The position numbers were made by a program, and so were the translations under genes. This document shows, piece by piece, positions 19,538-31,003 of a stretch of DNA of 64,000 nt. The stretch covers positions 402,485 to 466,484 of the forward strand of contig BDGG01000001.1 in assembly GCA_001949185.1 (NCBI GenBank). Reading direction: 5' to 3'. The stretch's first letter is position 1. Each line of letters starts with the position of its first letter. The notes under the pieces are model-generated. The model ran no database searches. It was given only the letters and a program-made list of their open reading frames with translations, and was not told the origin of the DNA. The DNA comes from Ramazzottius varieornatus. Lineage: Eukaryota > Tardigrada > Eutardigrada > Parachela > Ramazzottiidae.

Positions 19538-22500
19538 TTAGATTGAAGGCGCAGCACTTAATTCAGCCAACTCTTCGAGCTGGTCCGAGGACAAGCCAAT
19601 TTGCTTGAACCGTATCTTGTTGAACGCTTCGGGTCCGCCGCGCAGCCCGGCCAGATATTGCAGAGGCTTGACCGCTGCTGTACCCGACTCTTTATTCGTC
19701 TGTACCTCCTGGTCCCTGTCAATTCACAACATCCCGCACCCATCGTCGAACCGTCAAGCACCGACTTAAAGCACCTACTTTAACGGCGTTGTGGTCTGCA
19801 TCCCACGCTGCACTCGATATTGACTGCAAACCGTTTGCGTAGAGTGGGTCGTTGATTTGGTGATTAAATACTGAAAAGAAAGCGATTGCTGAAAACGCTG
19901 TAATCGGGACATACAGTAAATGCTTTCGGTACATTTTTGTATGCTTGTTTGCGGATGTTCCACACATTCCATTCATAGTTCGAATCCCAATGAGAAGCGA
20001 CAGGATGAAGTTCAGGTTGGATGGCCACGTCGATCTTTACCGCACCCTTTTTCGAGTCTTCGCAATAGGGTATGCGCCGCTTCAAGTGCTCAATGTTGTC
20101 TTCCGCTGTTTCAGTGACAACTAGTCCCAGAAGCTTCTCCAGTACGCTCCGCTTGCGGGTGATCGTCAATAAGTCTGTCATGTACTTTTCTGGATGCTGA
20201 GCGAATCGTTCAGCTGCATCGGCCTCTCGGAAACACATGTAGTGTCCATTGTAAAATATCAAACCGAGGCTTTTGTTGCCCGCGGCCAAGAACCCTGGAT
20301 ATTCCACCAGCGTCACAACACAACATCCCTGCGTGAAAAGGTTACTGGCATTTTCAGGTGTAAATTCATGGTGCTGTTTTTTTAGCTCCATTCCAAACCT
20401 ACTGTGAAGGCAACTGCTATTTGGTCAAAACGTGCCGTGGAGTCTTTCAGCAGGACACGGATATCTGCGTTCTTGATGTTTTCTGGTTTTATCGGCCTGA
20501 CCGGTGTGGAAGTGCTCCGCTTCCGGACTCCGAAGGCCGAAGGGCCCAGATCGTCTTTCATTTTGTTCCACCCCTGTCGATCAATTGCGTCAGAAAATTC
20601 TGCCACGACAGGAGAAGGCCATCGAGATGGCACGCAATACCTTCAGAAACCGCTGCGTCTCGGCGAATATTTTGCGAAGGTTGGTCACGCGGCGGGCTTC
20701 GTCTTGGAGAACGAACCAGTCTTTTGCCAAGCCCACAAACAGTGGCTGCCAAATGATGCATTAGAAATCGAGATTCATCACCAACATGGTCATTGGCGAC
20801 CTACAAAGACGACGTTGGCGGCAATGACGCGCTCGTTCCGACAGTTATCCTGAAGCTCTTTGACTTTCTTGGCAAACTCGCTCTGATTCCGTCCTATCAC
20901 AACTTCAGTCTCTGCCAGCTCATTCTGCACGAAAGAAGAAAATGTCTTGAGAAAAAGGTAACACAGTAGAGGAAATCATGTACTTGTAGTGGTCAAATGT
21001 CTTTACTTTGATCAAGTCCAGGTTAGTCAGATATTGGTGCAGCATAATCAAGGCGTCCTTGAATGCCTCTCCCTTGACTTTGTGCTCCGAGGAAGGGTCT
21101 GTCATGGCCGAGTCAACCATGTCTGTCAGGATTTTCCGGTCAGCAGTTACCGTCTGCACTTCCTTCAGCAAATCCTGACGTAGATTTCCGATATCAGCTT
21201 TCGCCGAAACGCGCACTGTGAAAGAATGGACAGCCATGACAATGGAGCCGACCGGACCGGGATACAGCGCAGTCAGTTACCGTCCGAGATCCCCACTCCG
21301 CCCTGCTGCTTTTCACGATTGAATAACCGCACACCGCTGGACAGGTACAGGTAGTCTTGGAGCTCGATCTTTTTCTTTTCCCTGCTTAGGTTGGAGAAAC
21401 GGTTGACGGTCCCTTCCGGCCAGATGCTCGATAAGGCCGCTACAGCAGAAAAATGATGAGAGTAGCAAACAAGTGGCGACACTTCCTATCTTTGTCTTGG
21501 GATCTGCACACCGTGCAAAAGACTGTTTATCCCACTTAACCAAAGAGGTTGAGAGATTTCTCACTGACACGGGAATTACGCCGTTCCTGCCGCTCGGATC
21601 CACAAACCAAGATGACAGAAAGATAGAGCGGAGCTTGATCCATAAACCGGGATGGTCAAACTCGGGCAGACTAAATCCTGGATGCCAGTGAAAAATTTGG
21701 GAACAGGGTGACAGTTGCATACGGAAGACTGCATCAGCCGTTTTAGCTGGACCACAGTTACCCCAGATGGAAGAAACTATTCCTAACAGTTTTGTTCCCA
21801 GACCAAAACGATCAGTGCGAAATGTTTCTTTTTCAAGATCGCGTTAGCGGTTCAAGACTGTCCTTGAGGTCTCAAACCTTCAGACTCGTTTCCTGAACAA
21901 TTTGGCCAGCAATCGTTCGGACATATAGTAAATCGGGCCGCCGATGCCCATTTCTTACCAGCGCAATCTTTGAAGACCGCTATATCTTTCAGGTCGCCCA
22001 AAAACGACCTGACGATGACGTAAGTCACAATCTTCTTTGTCAGCTGTTCCAGCTCCCATTTTGAAGCTACCGTAGTGTTCAGGATGTCGTCCAGCAAAAC
22101 GTAGCAGTCCTTGTCCTGCTGATGGCGTAGCTCATTCAGGAAGCACTCTAGTCAAGTAGGGTAATACAAGAAATCAGTCCAACTATTCCCTGGTTACTAC
22201 ATAGTACTGTACTTCGGTTAGCGGCAATGACATTGCTGCAATGAAAATTCGTTGTTTACCTCTTGTCGGAAAACTGACGTCTAAATAGATTTGCAGTTCC
22301 GCTGCGGCAATGGCAAATGGTTCATTCTGGAACTTTTTGATGCAGGCCTGCACCGATAATTCCAAACTGGCAACATCTTTCGCGCCAGTCTTATTCAAGA
22401 ATCGATGCAATGGTATATACAATACTTTTGTACCTCGGTGAGAGTCTGGAGGTTATCCTTCGTTAAAGTTGCCAACTTCGTCTCCTCGACCGAGTTCGCC

Positions 22501-22735
22501 ACGACAGAGTTCGCCACGACAGAGTTGACCTGTTGACAGTCCATAATCACCATAAGGGTATACAAACCAAGGCGACTGTTTGCGCCTGTAGTACCAGATG
22601 TTCGGCCAGCGGTTTGGACATGGCGATGCCATTGCGTGTGCAGTACTTGGTGATGCCGTCCACAATGACCCACAGCGGTAGCACATTCCCCGCCGCCACC
22701 TCAGCGTGGGCTTCATCTTCCCCCGACATCATGCT
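19538..22735 (-). CDS. CFAP206: cilia- and flagella-associated protein 206
   Basis: The family's landmarks follow in order on the minus strand: VIVDGITKYCTRNG near the start (22735), LQIYLDVSFPTRGK (about 22290), ELEQLTKKIVTYVIVRS and LGDLKDIAVFKD (about 22040-21970), GVRLFNREKQQGGVGI (about 21320), a helical region (about 21220-20950), then VVTLVEYPGFLAAGNKSLGL, FYNGHYMCFREADAAERFAQ (about 20330-20190), SNYEWNVWNIRKQA (about 19980) and LQYLAGLRGGPEAFN in the last exon before the stop at 19538. About eight to ten exons; not all junctions were resolved. CFAP206 is an axonemal protein at the radial spoke 2 base, needed for ciliary and sperm-flagellar beating, so this animal makes motile cilia or flagellated sperm. 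Confidence 0.85.
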
Positions 22736-22741
22736 AATCAA

Positions 22742-23420
22742 TCATACAGTTATTGAAGTCGGTAAGTAGAACAAATTGGAAGGTCCACCTTTGACCTTCA
22801 GAGGTCGCTCCCTTACAGTCCCACTTCGGTTAGCTGTAGCTTGTTGACAACAGCGTTCCGTGTTCGCCAGGGTAACGTTCCATGAATTTCCGCCTAAAAG
22901 TATTGCCGGTACTAAAAAGACTAGATACTGTATAATTCGTCGGCGTTGTACTAGGTCATTTGTATTGATAATTAGTATATAAAACTGCAGTATGATGCAC
23001 GTGTTCATGCATGCAGAATAAGTATTCGATGTAATCTTGAACTGCTTTCTCGCAACGTGAAAGAAAACGATGAGCCGCCGCCCCTAGATCTTGATCTTTG
23101 AGTTGAGGGGCTTGAATACTTTCTTAATCAAGCGTACGGACTGTGATCGACGTTTTCGCGCCAGTTTTTGTACGAGTACCAGGTAGGAGTAGCCGAATGA
23201 ATCATTTCGTTTCTCAACTATTTGATTTTTGTCATGTTATTCCGTCTCCTCACTTGATATTCACAAACCGCTAGGTGGATATTGTAACAATAGGCAACAT
23301 GTATCCCAACGTACCCGGTGCGATTGTTTACACCGGACCCGCCACCGAAACTGGAATGGAGCATATATCCAGTCAGCGTAGGCTGAGTTGTTCCAGTTCA
23401 CCCGCACCTAAAGTAGTCTG
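22742..23420. other. upstream region of CFAP206, no gene recognised
   Basis: A short minus frame near 22742-23008 has no domain similarity. The CFAP206 promoter is expected here. Confidence 0.35.
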
Positions 23421-23545
23421 AACTACTGTATGCTCTCCCGAAATTCACGTACGTCACTGACTCTCAAATCATTGGGGTCTTACCGTCTAGTTTTACACTC
23501 TGAATGGAGTGACCTACGTGAATTTCGGGAGAGTATACAGTATCG
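23421..23545. repeat. short hairpin element with about 35-bp arms
   Basis: TACTGTATGCTCTCCCGAAA... on the left pairs with ...TTTCGGGAGAGTATACAGTA on the right around a spacer of about 50 bp. It has the form of a small foldback element. Confidence 0.7.
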
Positions 23546-24040
23546 TTTCACCGGCCAAAGTTAACCTCTGTGGAGTTCACCACCAACAGCAACTAAATCA
23601 TTTCGCCAAGTGGCACGTGCTTTCGGTCAATACCACTGTACCCGTGCGCCACTTGAAAAAACAATGTGGTCGAGTTTGTTTGCCGAGCTTCGACAACGTT
23701 TTCCATCTTATTCTTTTTGTTGACTTTTTCACAAACGTTTAAAAATTAAAACACCTTGGTCTGTATGACAGAAATTACAGATAAAGAAACTATCTTACCA
23801 GTTTAATGAAACCATCGAGCTAAGAAGATGATAGAGTATACACATGTGGAAATAAAACATGAAAATAACCTCACGGAGAGAAATTACTGAACTACAGAAA
23901 TTATAAAACTCCATTTTTCTCGTAAACCATTTTCTATGAAATCAGCGAGAGAAAGTGTAGAAAAGCCACAGAGCAGTTCCGAGCTTCGAACTGATCTGTC
24001 TACTGTCTAGAAGGATATACTGTCATCGCTGTCCGCCATC
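23546..24040. other. intergenic, contains one 47-nt hairpin unit
   Basis: A unit of the AAGTGGCGCAC hairpin family lies at 23608-23654. The rest (about 23740-23990) is AT-rich with no gene seen. Confidence 0.5.
23608..23654 (+). repeat. 47-nt hairpin unit AAGTGGCGCAC/GTGCGCCACTT
   Basis: Member of the dispersed hairpin family (see the findings). It is followed by GGTCGAGTTTGTTTGCCGAG, a flank also present at 40024-40100 and, partly, at 511-560. Lies intergenically upstream of ILRUN's 3' end. Confidence 0.8.
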
Positions 24041-25257
24041 CTACCAAGCTTCGTCCATACCGTTACCATTGTCGTCGTTGGGTGAGTTATTGCCCGGGAA
24101 AGCGGCGGGGGAACTGCTAGCGAAGGGGTTCTTCGTTGAGCCGAAGGCGGCAGGCTTGGACATGTTCATGTCACCCATCCCCAACGGTAGGGAAGACATC
24201 TGTTGAGTCAGTGAAAGAAGGCCGTTGGAGTCCACTTGCAAAATCACCCAAATGGTCTCTGGAAACATCAGCAAAATTATTTCTACGGATTTCGACATCC
24301 CTTCACATGATTATCAACCCGAAACTTCCAGAACACTTTCGCAAAAATTTCAGAAAATTTGTGGGAATTTTATCAGTTATTTAGGTGCACAGTAGACAAA
24401 CTTCATCAGATTGTCAACCCAAGTGGCGCACGTTTTCGGTGACATTGGTTGAAAGAGTGCGCCACTTGAGGAAAACAATCAGCACGATTCCAAATATGTC
24501 TGCATGATATTTTGTTGGATTTTCTTTCGACATTTACAAACGAGCATATACCTCCACAATAAACTCCGGTAGGAGTACACATTCTCCACTGGCCCTGATA
24601 GATGCCAGGCATCTCAGGGCTTTCCATCTCGATGGAGGCATCAAAGGTTTCACTGGACTTCAACGACGGCAAAGAAATTCTGTCAACGTGCGTCATTTGG
24701 GCACCATTCCCCGTGAACTTCAAAACACAACCTGGAGGCCAAGTTTCCCATCCTGTAAAGAGAAAGATATTCAAAATGGTCGAACAAACACTGGCGGGAG
24801 ATAACCTTAAGAAAGGAACAGAATCGAATATTTCTCACCTGGATTCTGAATCTTCCACGTTTTGACGAATTTGGTCTTCGGAGGAACAGATTCCCCTTCG
24901 CCAATAGTCACATCTTGTACAAAGGACATCTGAGGAAGGTTTTCCGAATTGGCTTCCAAATCGTAGTAGGAACACACAGCTTGTTGTAAATTCCTGAAGA
25001 TAGTCAAAATGAAAGCCTGTTATCAATCAACCATACAGCATAACAAAGCTCTTGATTGGACAGAAGAAAAATGAAATGCGTAATTGATTTTATTCCGACG
25101 CTTACCAGTTGCTCATGTCCAGGAAGAATTCACAGGTGGGCCTGCTGATGGCTTGTCCGATCAGATTTTGAAAGCGAACGACCAGGTCATCTTTGTCGTT
25201 GGTGTTAAGGCCGGAGAATGCGCTGAGAAGATTCTGCTCAAGGTCGTCTACATCCAT
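24041..25257 (-). CDS. ILRUN: ILRUN (C6orf106) homologue, UBA-like plus NBR1-like domain protein
   Basis: Four exons, all GT-AG and in phase: 25257-25106, 24993-24839, 24752-24552 and 24258-24041. Residues 1-60 (MDVDDLEQNLLSAFSGL, then FFLDMSNWNLQQAVCSYYD) form the UBA-like helical bundle. MSFVQDVTIGEGESVPP, FVKTWKIQNPG, WPPGCVLKFTG, GIYQGQWRMCTPTG and IWVILQVDSNGLLSLTQQ form the FW/NBR1-like immunoglobulin-type domain. A disordered tail (NPFASSSPAAFPG) ends in MDEAW. The vertebrate orthologue binds IRF3 and p300/CBP and dampens cytokine transcription. Here the tail is much shorter. The second intron-exon pair is separated by one 47-nt hairpin unit (24421-24467) within an intron. Confidence 0.92.
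24421..24467 (+). repeat. 47-nt hairpin unit in an ILRUN intron
   Basis: Starts AAGTGGCGCACGTTTTCGG and ends with GTGCGCCACTT after GGTTGAAAGA. Length exactly 47 nt. Confidence 0.85.
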
Positions 25258-25430
25258 TCTTGACACCTCTCCTCGATCCTGTCCCCTTCAACCAGCAATC
25301 TTTCAGGTCTTAAGCGTTGTCCGGAGCACGAGTTGGTCCCTGGTCGATGAAGGTAGCACTGAAAAGCGGGAAGAATGACAGAGAATCGGAAGAAGAAAAC
25401 TGAGAATGAAATCGCAGAATCTGATGAGTT

Positions 25431-25712
25431 GCGGTGGACAGGTGATTTATTCAGCCTAATGTCGAGTATCACGGAACCGCCACCTACGGCCTGTCAAGAA
25501 CCAGTACAACGGGCAAACTTATCATCAGTGCGCGAATTCAACCTCTAGTGAACAAGAGACATGGTGGTCGAACGACATTCGGAATTGGAACGGTATTTTT
25601 CAGATGAAAGATATTGATCGACTGATTACCGTTCCAAAGTTGGGCTGCGCTCGAGGTTGTGAAGCCGTTCCGTGGTTTCGGTAATTTACTGAATAAATCA
25701 CCCGTCTACCGC
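25431..25712. mobile_element. MITE with GCGGTGGACGGGTGATTTAT termini, copy 1
   Basis: Starts GCGGTGGACAGGTGATTTAT and ends with the inverse (ATAAATCACCCGTCTACCGC). Length 282 bp. A second copy in opposite orientation is at 58130-58404 and shares the inner blocks with CGGAACGGC and TGTTCCGAATGTCGTTCG. Confidence 0.88.
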
Positions 25713-26089
25713 TGCTGATGAGAAGAAAAATTAATTGGGAAATGAGTGTGAGTAGGCGGAGTCTCTTGATTGTTGATTAAGGGCAAGCTATGCACCCTCG
25801 GCTGGACGGTCTTTCGCTACAATGGTTCACTACGAGATCTAGAGCATGACCTACAATGACGCGCTGACTTTGTACAGTGGAACATTTGTTTCCCAGGCTT
25901 TCGCCTGATGATCAGACGGAGGAACAACTGACTGAGACTCTGAGAGCTTTTTTGGTTTGTACATTCAGCCATGACCAGCTATTGGAAGAACGGAACAACA
26001 GTGGAAGAACCTAGGACTGTCGAATCGCAAGTCCACAGTTTTGTGTGAGTGGCGTGGTAGAAATCTTGGCGAAGATGTATAAAGCAGAG
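25713..26089. other. intergenic, nothing recognised
   Basis: No open frame of note and no clear inverted repeat. Confidence 0.4.
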
Positions 26090-26249
26090 AGGCGGAGCTA
26101 TTTAGCTCGTTTCAGCTCGCGAGCTGAATCTGCCTTTTTCTGCGAAAACGTAAAACAGGGTTGTGCAGCGCACGAACCTGGATGAGCTTTTTGTAAAAAC
26201 CTCGTAGAAGAAAGGCGAAATGAGCTAAACGAGCTAAATATCTCCGCAG
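26090..26249. mobile_element. MITE with CTGCGGAGCTATTTAGCTCG termini, copy 2
   Basis: Inverted relative to the copy at 11591-11741. The ends GCGGAGCTATTTAGCTCG and CGAGCTAAATATCTCCGCAG, and the interior (TCTGCCTTTTTCTGCGAAAA), match. Confidence 0.85.
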
Positions 26250-26896
26250 GAATGGCATAAAGCGCGAGATTTGACCATTTGTGGAAGTTTCTCTTCTAAG
26301 CAGCTCCGAGCCAACCGCAATATTCGACTTGTAGCTTGGTCGATTTCGAAGGAGGATACAACACAGTATTGGTTTAGCTTTGCTCTGTTTGCAGGCTCTT
26401 CGTTGCTTCCATCTTCACACCACGGATGTGTTTTCTTTTTGCCGGTAATTCATTGGTACTCGTGCCAATATTATTATCAAGGGCGGGCTGCGCCATTCAT
26501 AAACGATGCATGTTGGCAGTTGTGCCTACGGCTGAGCTATATAGCCCATGCGCATATTGATTATTTCCGCGTGAAGATTTGCAAGTGGGTTGGGAAGTCT
26601 CGACTTGAGACAGCGGACTCTGGCGCTGACTCTGGCGTACGCGTACGAAACGCAGTCTACATCACCTTGGCATCGGACGACAACATGAAAATAGCGACAA
26701 CATTTCATCTGTTGTTAGAAACTAGTTTGAGAGCGTGCAACCGGTTCTTCGCACTTCCGCTGGTGAATCTGCAGGCTATAATATAGAAGCGACAGTTTGA
26801 AGACACCCACCCTTCTTTCTGTTGAGTTTCCAAAAGTTTAGTCTGGTTTGAGAACTTGTGGTGGGACGAATCTGGACGATATTCTAATTCGGTGTA

Positions 26897-27442
26897 ATGG
26901 CGCAACACTTGGGGGAGCCAATCATGATGACAATGGAAGAACCGATTATGACTGTACGGGAGCCCGTGATTTGCGGTGGTTACTCGAAGGACCTGGAAGC
27001 GACACCGGAAGTACAAGAGAAGGCTAGTGCGGTAAGCTTTGTTACTCATTTCACGAACAGTTGGATATCTACTTAGAGACTAACTTGTTTTGCGTCTGCA
27101 TCAGGTTAAAGATGAGATACTGAAGGGAGCCGGAGCAGGCGTCAAAGCTGATGAGTTTGTTGTGGAGAAATATGCTTCCCAGCTCGTTAACGGGATCAAC
27201 CACAAAATGAAGGTAATGAAACTTGGGCGCTTGCAGTTTTTTAAAGTGATGCGTATTCATCCATGGTAAGTATATCATAAATTTAAATTTACTATGCTTT
27301 TACGCAGATACGCCTAGCTCCAGGAAGTTATATTCACGCGACCGTCTATGAACCTTTCGGGGCCAAAGTCGAGGATCTACGCGTTCATGAAGTCACGACC
27401 AACCACAAGAAAGACGAACCACTCTTCAGCTGGGCTCGCTGA
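26897..27442 (+). CDS. stefin-type cystatin (cysteine protease inhibitor)
   Basis: Three exons in phase: 26897-27031, 27105-27212 and 27308-27442. The start at 26897 (MAQHLGEPIMMTMEEP) is in frame with internal ATGs at 26924 and 26927; the product is about 125 residues. It has no signal peptide, as in intracellular stefins. The N-terminal trunk glycines (ICGGYSKD), the first hairpin QLVNG (the QVVAG motif with Leu and Asn) and LRVHEVTTNHKKDEPLFSW are those of the family, which blocks papain-like proteases by inserting these elements into the active-site cleft. A broken paralogue follows at about 28130-28507. It could also act in the lysosome or cytosol of gut cells, but the location is not shown by the sequence. 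Confidence 0.88.
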
Positions 27443-28129
27443 GCATCTTACTGAGAGACCTATCTAGATCTTTTCTCGTGTTTCAGCCTACCATTTCCGG
27501 GTTTTTGTTGCGTCCAATAACAGCTTGTTGGTGCAGCAGCTTTTGCAAATGATTTTATCCGCTCGCATTGTCCAGCAATACGTGGAAGAGTCGTAGATTT
27601 GCTCCTCCACCCCACCCGTTCTGCATCGAGGACGCGCGTTGAACACCAAAGCCCCTCAACGTCTGGGCTGAATATTCACTCCACGTCTGAAAGTGCCAGC
27701 CTTCTTTGTTCATAAACCAGGCGGTTTGCCCTACAGCTGAGCAATAAGTATTGATGGTCTCCGGGTAAATGTTCGCGACTGGCTTGAACAGCTTATTAAC
27801 ACAGACAGGAATCCGACGCTTACTGCACGTACGGTCGTCAAAAGAAGAGCTGCTGGCGCGAACTTGGCATTGGACGACACATCAGAAAAACGACATCATA
27901 AATTCTATTGTTAGTAGCACGCCTGAAAGCATTGCAGCCGGTCGTTCGAATATCCGAGGGTGCGTTTACAGACGTCGAATATACAGTTATTAGTACATCG
28001 ACAAAAGAAGAGACAACTTATAGGTTGCCTTTCTGTTCGTTGTTACATGGTACCAGGCGTCGATCAGCTGGATCTTGTAGACTTGTAGTGGTGCTGTTAC
28101 TTGGGCCGAATGGCGGAAAATTCGGAGCA
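27443..28129. other. spacer that repeats the upstream flank of the cystatin gene
   Basis: The stretch around 27830-27950 resembles 26640-26760 (blocks with TTGGCAT(C/T)GGACGACA and TGTTAG(A/T)A), so the whole cystatin locus including its upstream flank seems to have been duplicated. Confidence 0.45.
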
Positions 28130-28507
28130 GCCCGTTCTGATGACAATGGCAGGACCGGTTGTGATTACGTGAGCCCGTGGTTAGCATTGAGTTTATTGTG
28201 GGAAAAATTTACTTCGCAGGTTGTCGCTGGGACCAACTGTAAAACGGAGCTTCATACTTCCTTAAAGTAGTATTCGCATGACAAAACAATAAGGTTTCCT
28301 GAAAACAAATTCACCAGACAACACGTGAAAGATCTGTCAGTGCAAAGTCTTGCTAATGCTGTACGTAGGTTGGCATCGAACCCGGGAACAACATTCATGC
28401 GCGCGTGTGCAAACCTCTCGACAGCAGAGCAGCATCTACCGGTACAAGTCACCGAAGTCACGACCAACCACAAGAAAGATGAAGCACTTTCCAGCTGGAC
28501 TGCCTGA
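28130..28507 (+). pseudogene. decayed second cystatin (stefin) copy
   Basis: Pieces of the three cystatin exons remain: LMTMAGPVVIT (about 28136, then a stop), EKFTSQVVAGTNCKTELHTS (about 28200-28262, with a canonical QVVAG) and VTEVTTNHKKDEALSSWTA (about 28448-28507). The pieces are in different frames with stops between them. The C-terminal stretch VTTNHKKDE is identical to the intact gene. Confidence 0.75.
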
Positions 28508-29292
28508 TTGAATTACCCTGTCTCGTGAAGTAAGTCTGGGTACCTTTGACCGACTGTGCGGTTTGCTGTTATCAGAGCTCGATGTTGCCGACTGGACCCT
28601 GTTCGGTCGGATTCACAGGCTCTCTTTAACTGCTCGAGCCACTACAAGCCAAGCTTCGAAACTGCAAGGCTTTCAATGTAAAGACTATTATGCCAATGGA
28701 CAGAGAAAATATCCGGTTCAGTCTGTCCTAAAGGCTGAAGGGGAGAACAAAATATATCGAAATCTTAAAGTTATGCCATATACTGGAGGATACTGTACAA
28801 GAGGGATTGGATGCTGATCTTTGGATGAGGCACTGCTCCGTGTAATCTAAGTCCATGCCACAAAATGGATTAGAAACATATCTCTTTCATACTCAGGCAC
28901 GAAATCTAACGATCAGACAAAAAGACGGACAAGGTCTCGTTGTATGCGAACTCATCATACCGTAAAAGCGTCCCTAGTGGCGCCCAACCAAAGGATTTCG
29001 GAGCCTTCCGGAGCCTCTTCTTTTCAGTCAGCGAAAAGTAGTAGCAGGTCTTCAGCAGCAGTCCAAGAGGGAAGGCAAAATCCTGTACGCGGAAGTACAT
29101 CTTTCCTTTCACCTATCGTAGTTGAGATGCTGGCGCTCGCACAATGTACTTGTTAGATTAGTTTTCCAAACAGCTATAACACCGCAACATGACTAGAAAC
29201 ACACGAGAAGCTCCACAGAGCCGCAGAGCCGAGGCAAAGTTACTGTAGTGAGCAAATGGGCTCGAGTTAGTAATCTTTTCCGCAAACGATTA
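28508..29292. other. intergenic, nothing recognised
   Basis: Short frames on both strands (for example minus 28906-29112) show no known domain. I looked here for the missing ligand-binding domain of the nuclear receptor and did not find it. Confidence 0.45.
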
Positions 29293-31003
29293 TTAGTATG
29301 CGTCGATGGCAGGTTTCCAGTCTTCAGCCGCGTCAACGAAGGGAGTGCCATTCAGTTGGAAATCATCGGGTGACTGAGCTGGTCCGACAGCATCCAAAGC
29401 GTTCTTCCCCCACGCTGCTGCAAACCAAACTGGTTAAATTAGCATTGAAGGTTGAACCAATATTGATGCAAGACGCAAGTTCAAAATGTTTTTACGTGTT
29501 TCATCCTGGGTACTGCTGTGGACCAAGTTATGCTGGACGAAGTGCTGGTTCAGCGGCGACGGACCCGGAGGAGTGGCGAACTGGGCGTAAACCGTCTGGG
29601 CTTCTTGTGCGGACACATCGACGGTGGCGCTCATGGACGAGGTGGGAAGCTGCAACTGCTTTGTCTCGGAAAACATCCGAGGTTGAGACTGGCCGGGAAC
29701 CGCAAATTGTTGAAGGTTCATGTCGTACTCAGGCATGGGAAACTGCGTCTGCGAATATTGTGCATTTTGCCAGTGTTGGCCGCCCAGTTGGGATGGAGGA
29801 AAGTGCATGAAGTGAGGCTGCATGGGCGAAGAGATGAAGTATCGTCCAGGTTGCCTGAATGATACAGGTAACTTTTGCGTCAGAAAAGGTCAACGGAAGT
29901 GTCAGACGGAAGGCCGGCGAAAAATTTCGAGATGACCCAAAATTGATCACCGGTGTGGCGCACGTTTCCAGCCAATAGCAATGAAGACTGCGCCACTTCG
30001 GACAACAATCATCCCCAGATTGTCTGGCGGCCTCCCATAATTTTCAGTTATTTTGGGCTTTCAAATGAACAAGTCTAGATGTGGAAATGAAATGTTAAAT
30101 TTCAAATGAGCAAGTCTGAGTTTTGAATGTGGTTTAAAAGGCCTACATTTGAAAGGTGGCAGACTGGATGTACTGGTTGACGATTGCGGGTTTAACGTCC
30201 GTCTCCTCGTTGCGCCAGACCATGTTGAACGGATAGGAGGGCATTGTCAGGTTCATAGCGCCCTCTTCTGCACTTGGCTGGACACTGAGCTGCTGAGCAC
30301 AGAGAGCTGCGTTGTAGTGGTAACTGACTTCGGCATCCAGCTTCTCCCGCTCCTTCTTTGACATCCGACCGAACTTCACCGCTGTAAACGACAAGCAAAA
30401 GTTAACAATCTACAAAATCGTGGTTTCCCGGACTGTAAGAGACAGGTTGTAAAGGCATCAACTGACCATCACGAGACATCCCCACGCGTTGGCACTTCTG
30501 TAGCCGACAAGCAGGACAGGAAGCCCGGTTGCGGGCATTCAACACGCAGGTGTTGCTTCTCTGACAAAGGTAGACCACTGAAAGGAACAGAGCAAAGTGT
30601 GTTGGTTAACAGTCACGTAGCTTCGTATCCCAAAGCAAGGCTGGAATTTTCCCTCCTCACCTTTTGAGGCATGAGTCCGTCGGAAGAATCCCTGGAATGA
30701 AAGAAGAAGTCACTAATGTTACAGTACGTTCGGGAAGGACGAGTGCGACGGACTTGTACGAGTATTTTGCACATTCCAACGTACCTTGCACCCTTCGCAA
30801 GTAGTAACGCCGTAATGGACACCGGAAGAATGGTCTCCACAGACTTTACAAGGAACGTGTCCGATGTACGCTACGAGAAACGATCCAGAAGACTATCCTG
30901 ACATCTGGCAAAATTAAGCCACGAACATGCATGGTCTTAGGAGTTGCGGACAAAACTGGAAAAAACACTTACATTTCCAGGACAACTTCCCGTTGTGGGC
31001 CAT
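29293..31003 (-). CDS. HR3/ROR-type nuclear receptor, DNA-binding domain without visible ligand-binding domain
   Basis: Exons: 31003-30973 ([10 protein letters not shown]), about 30876-30784 ([20 protein letters not shown] then EGCK), about 30695-30664 ([10 protein letters not shown]), about 30578-30466 ([16 protein letters not shown] ... [18 protein letters not shown]), about 30381-30147 ([20 protein letters not shown]), about 29856-29500 (Gln/Pro-rich) and about 29420-29293 ([13 protein letters not shown] ... [10 protein letters not shown], stop at 29293). Both zinc fingers have perfect spacing (C-x2-C-x13-C-x2-C and C-x5-C-x9-C-x2-C). The P-box EGCKG and the C-terminal extension [14 protein letters not shown] point to HR3 (NR1F). 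In arthropods HR3 is an ecdysone-induced moulting regulator. Hinge and tail are disordered, and the family's about 250-residue ligand-binding domain is absent. Confidence 0.8.
29954..29998 (+). repeat. hairpin unit in a nuclear-receptor intron
   Basis: TGTGGCGCACGTTTCCAGC, CCAATAG in the loop, then CTGCGCCACTT. Confidence 0.75.

Noticed and set aside
26271-26786. 171-codon plus-strand open frame
   Set aside because: No ATG at the beginning, composition not coding-like, no domain; it overlaps DNA that is repeated near 27830, so it is most likely chance or flank of the cystatin duplication.
28978-28990. AGTGGCGCCCAACC, resembling a hairpin arm
   Set aside because: No matching right arm within 80 bp.
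29298-29810. 170-codon plus-strand open frame
   Set aside because: It is the complement of the Gln/Pro-rich exon of the nuclear receptor, whose frame continues through splice sites.
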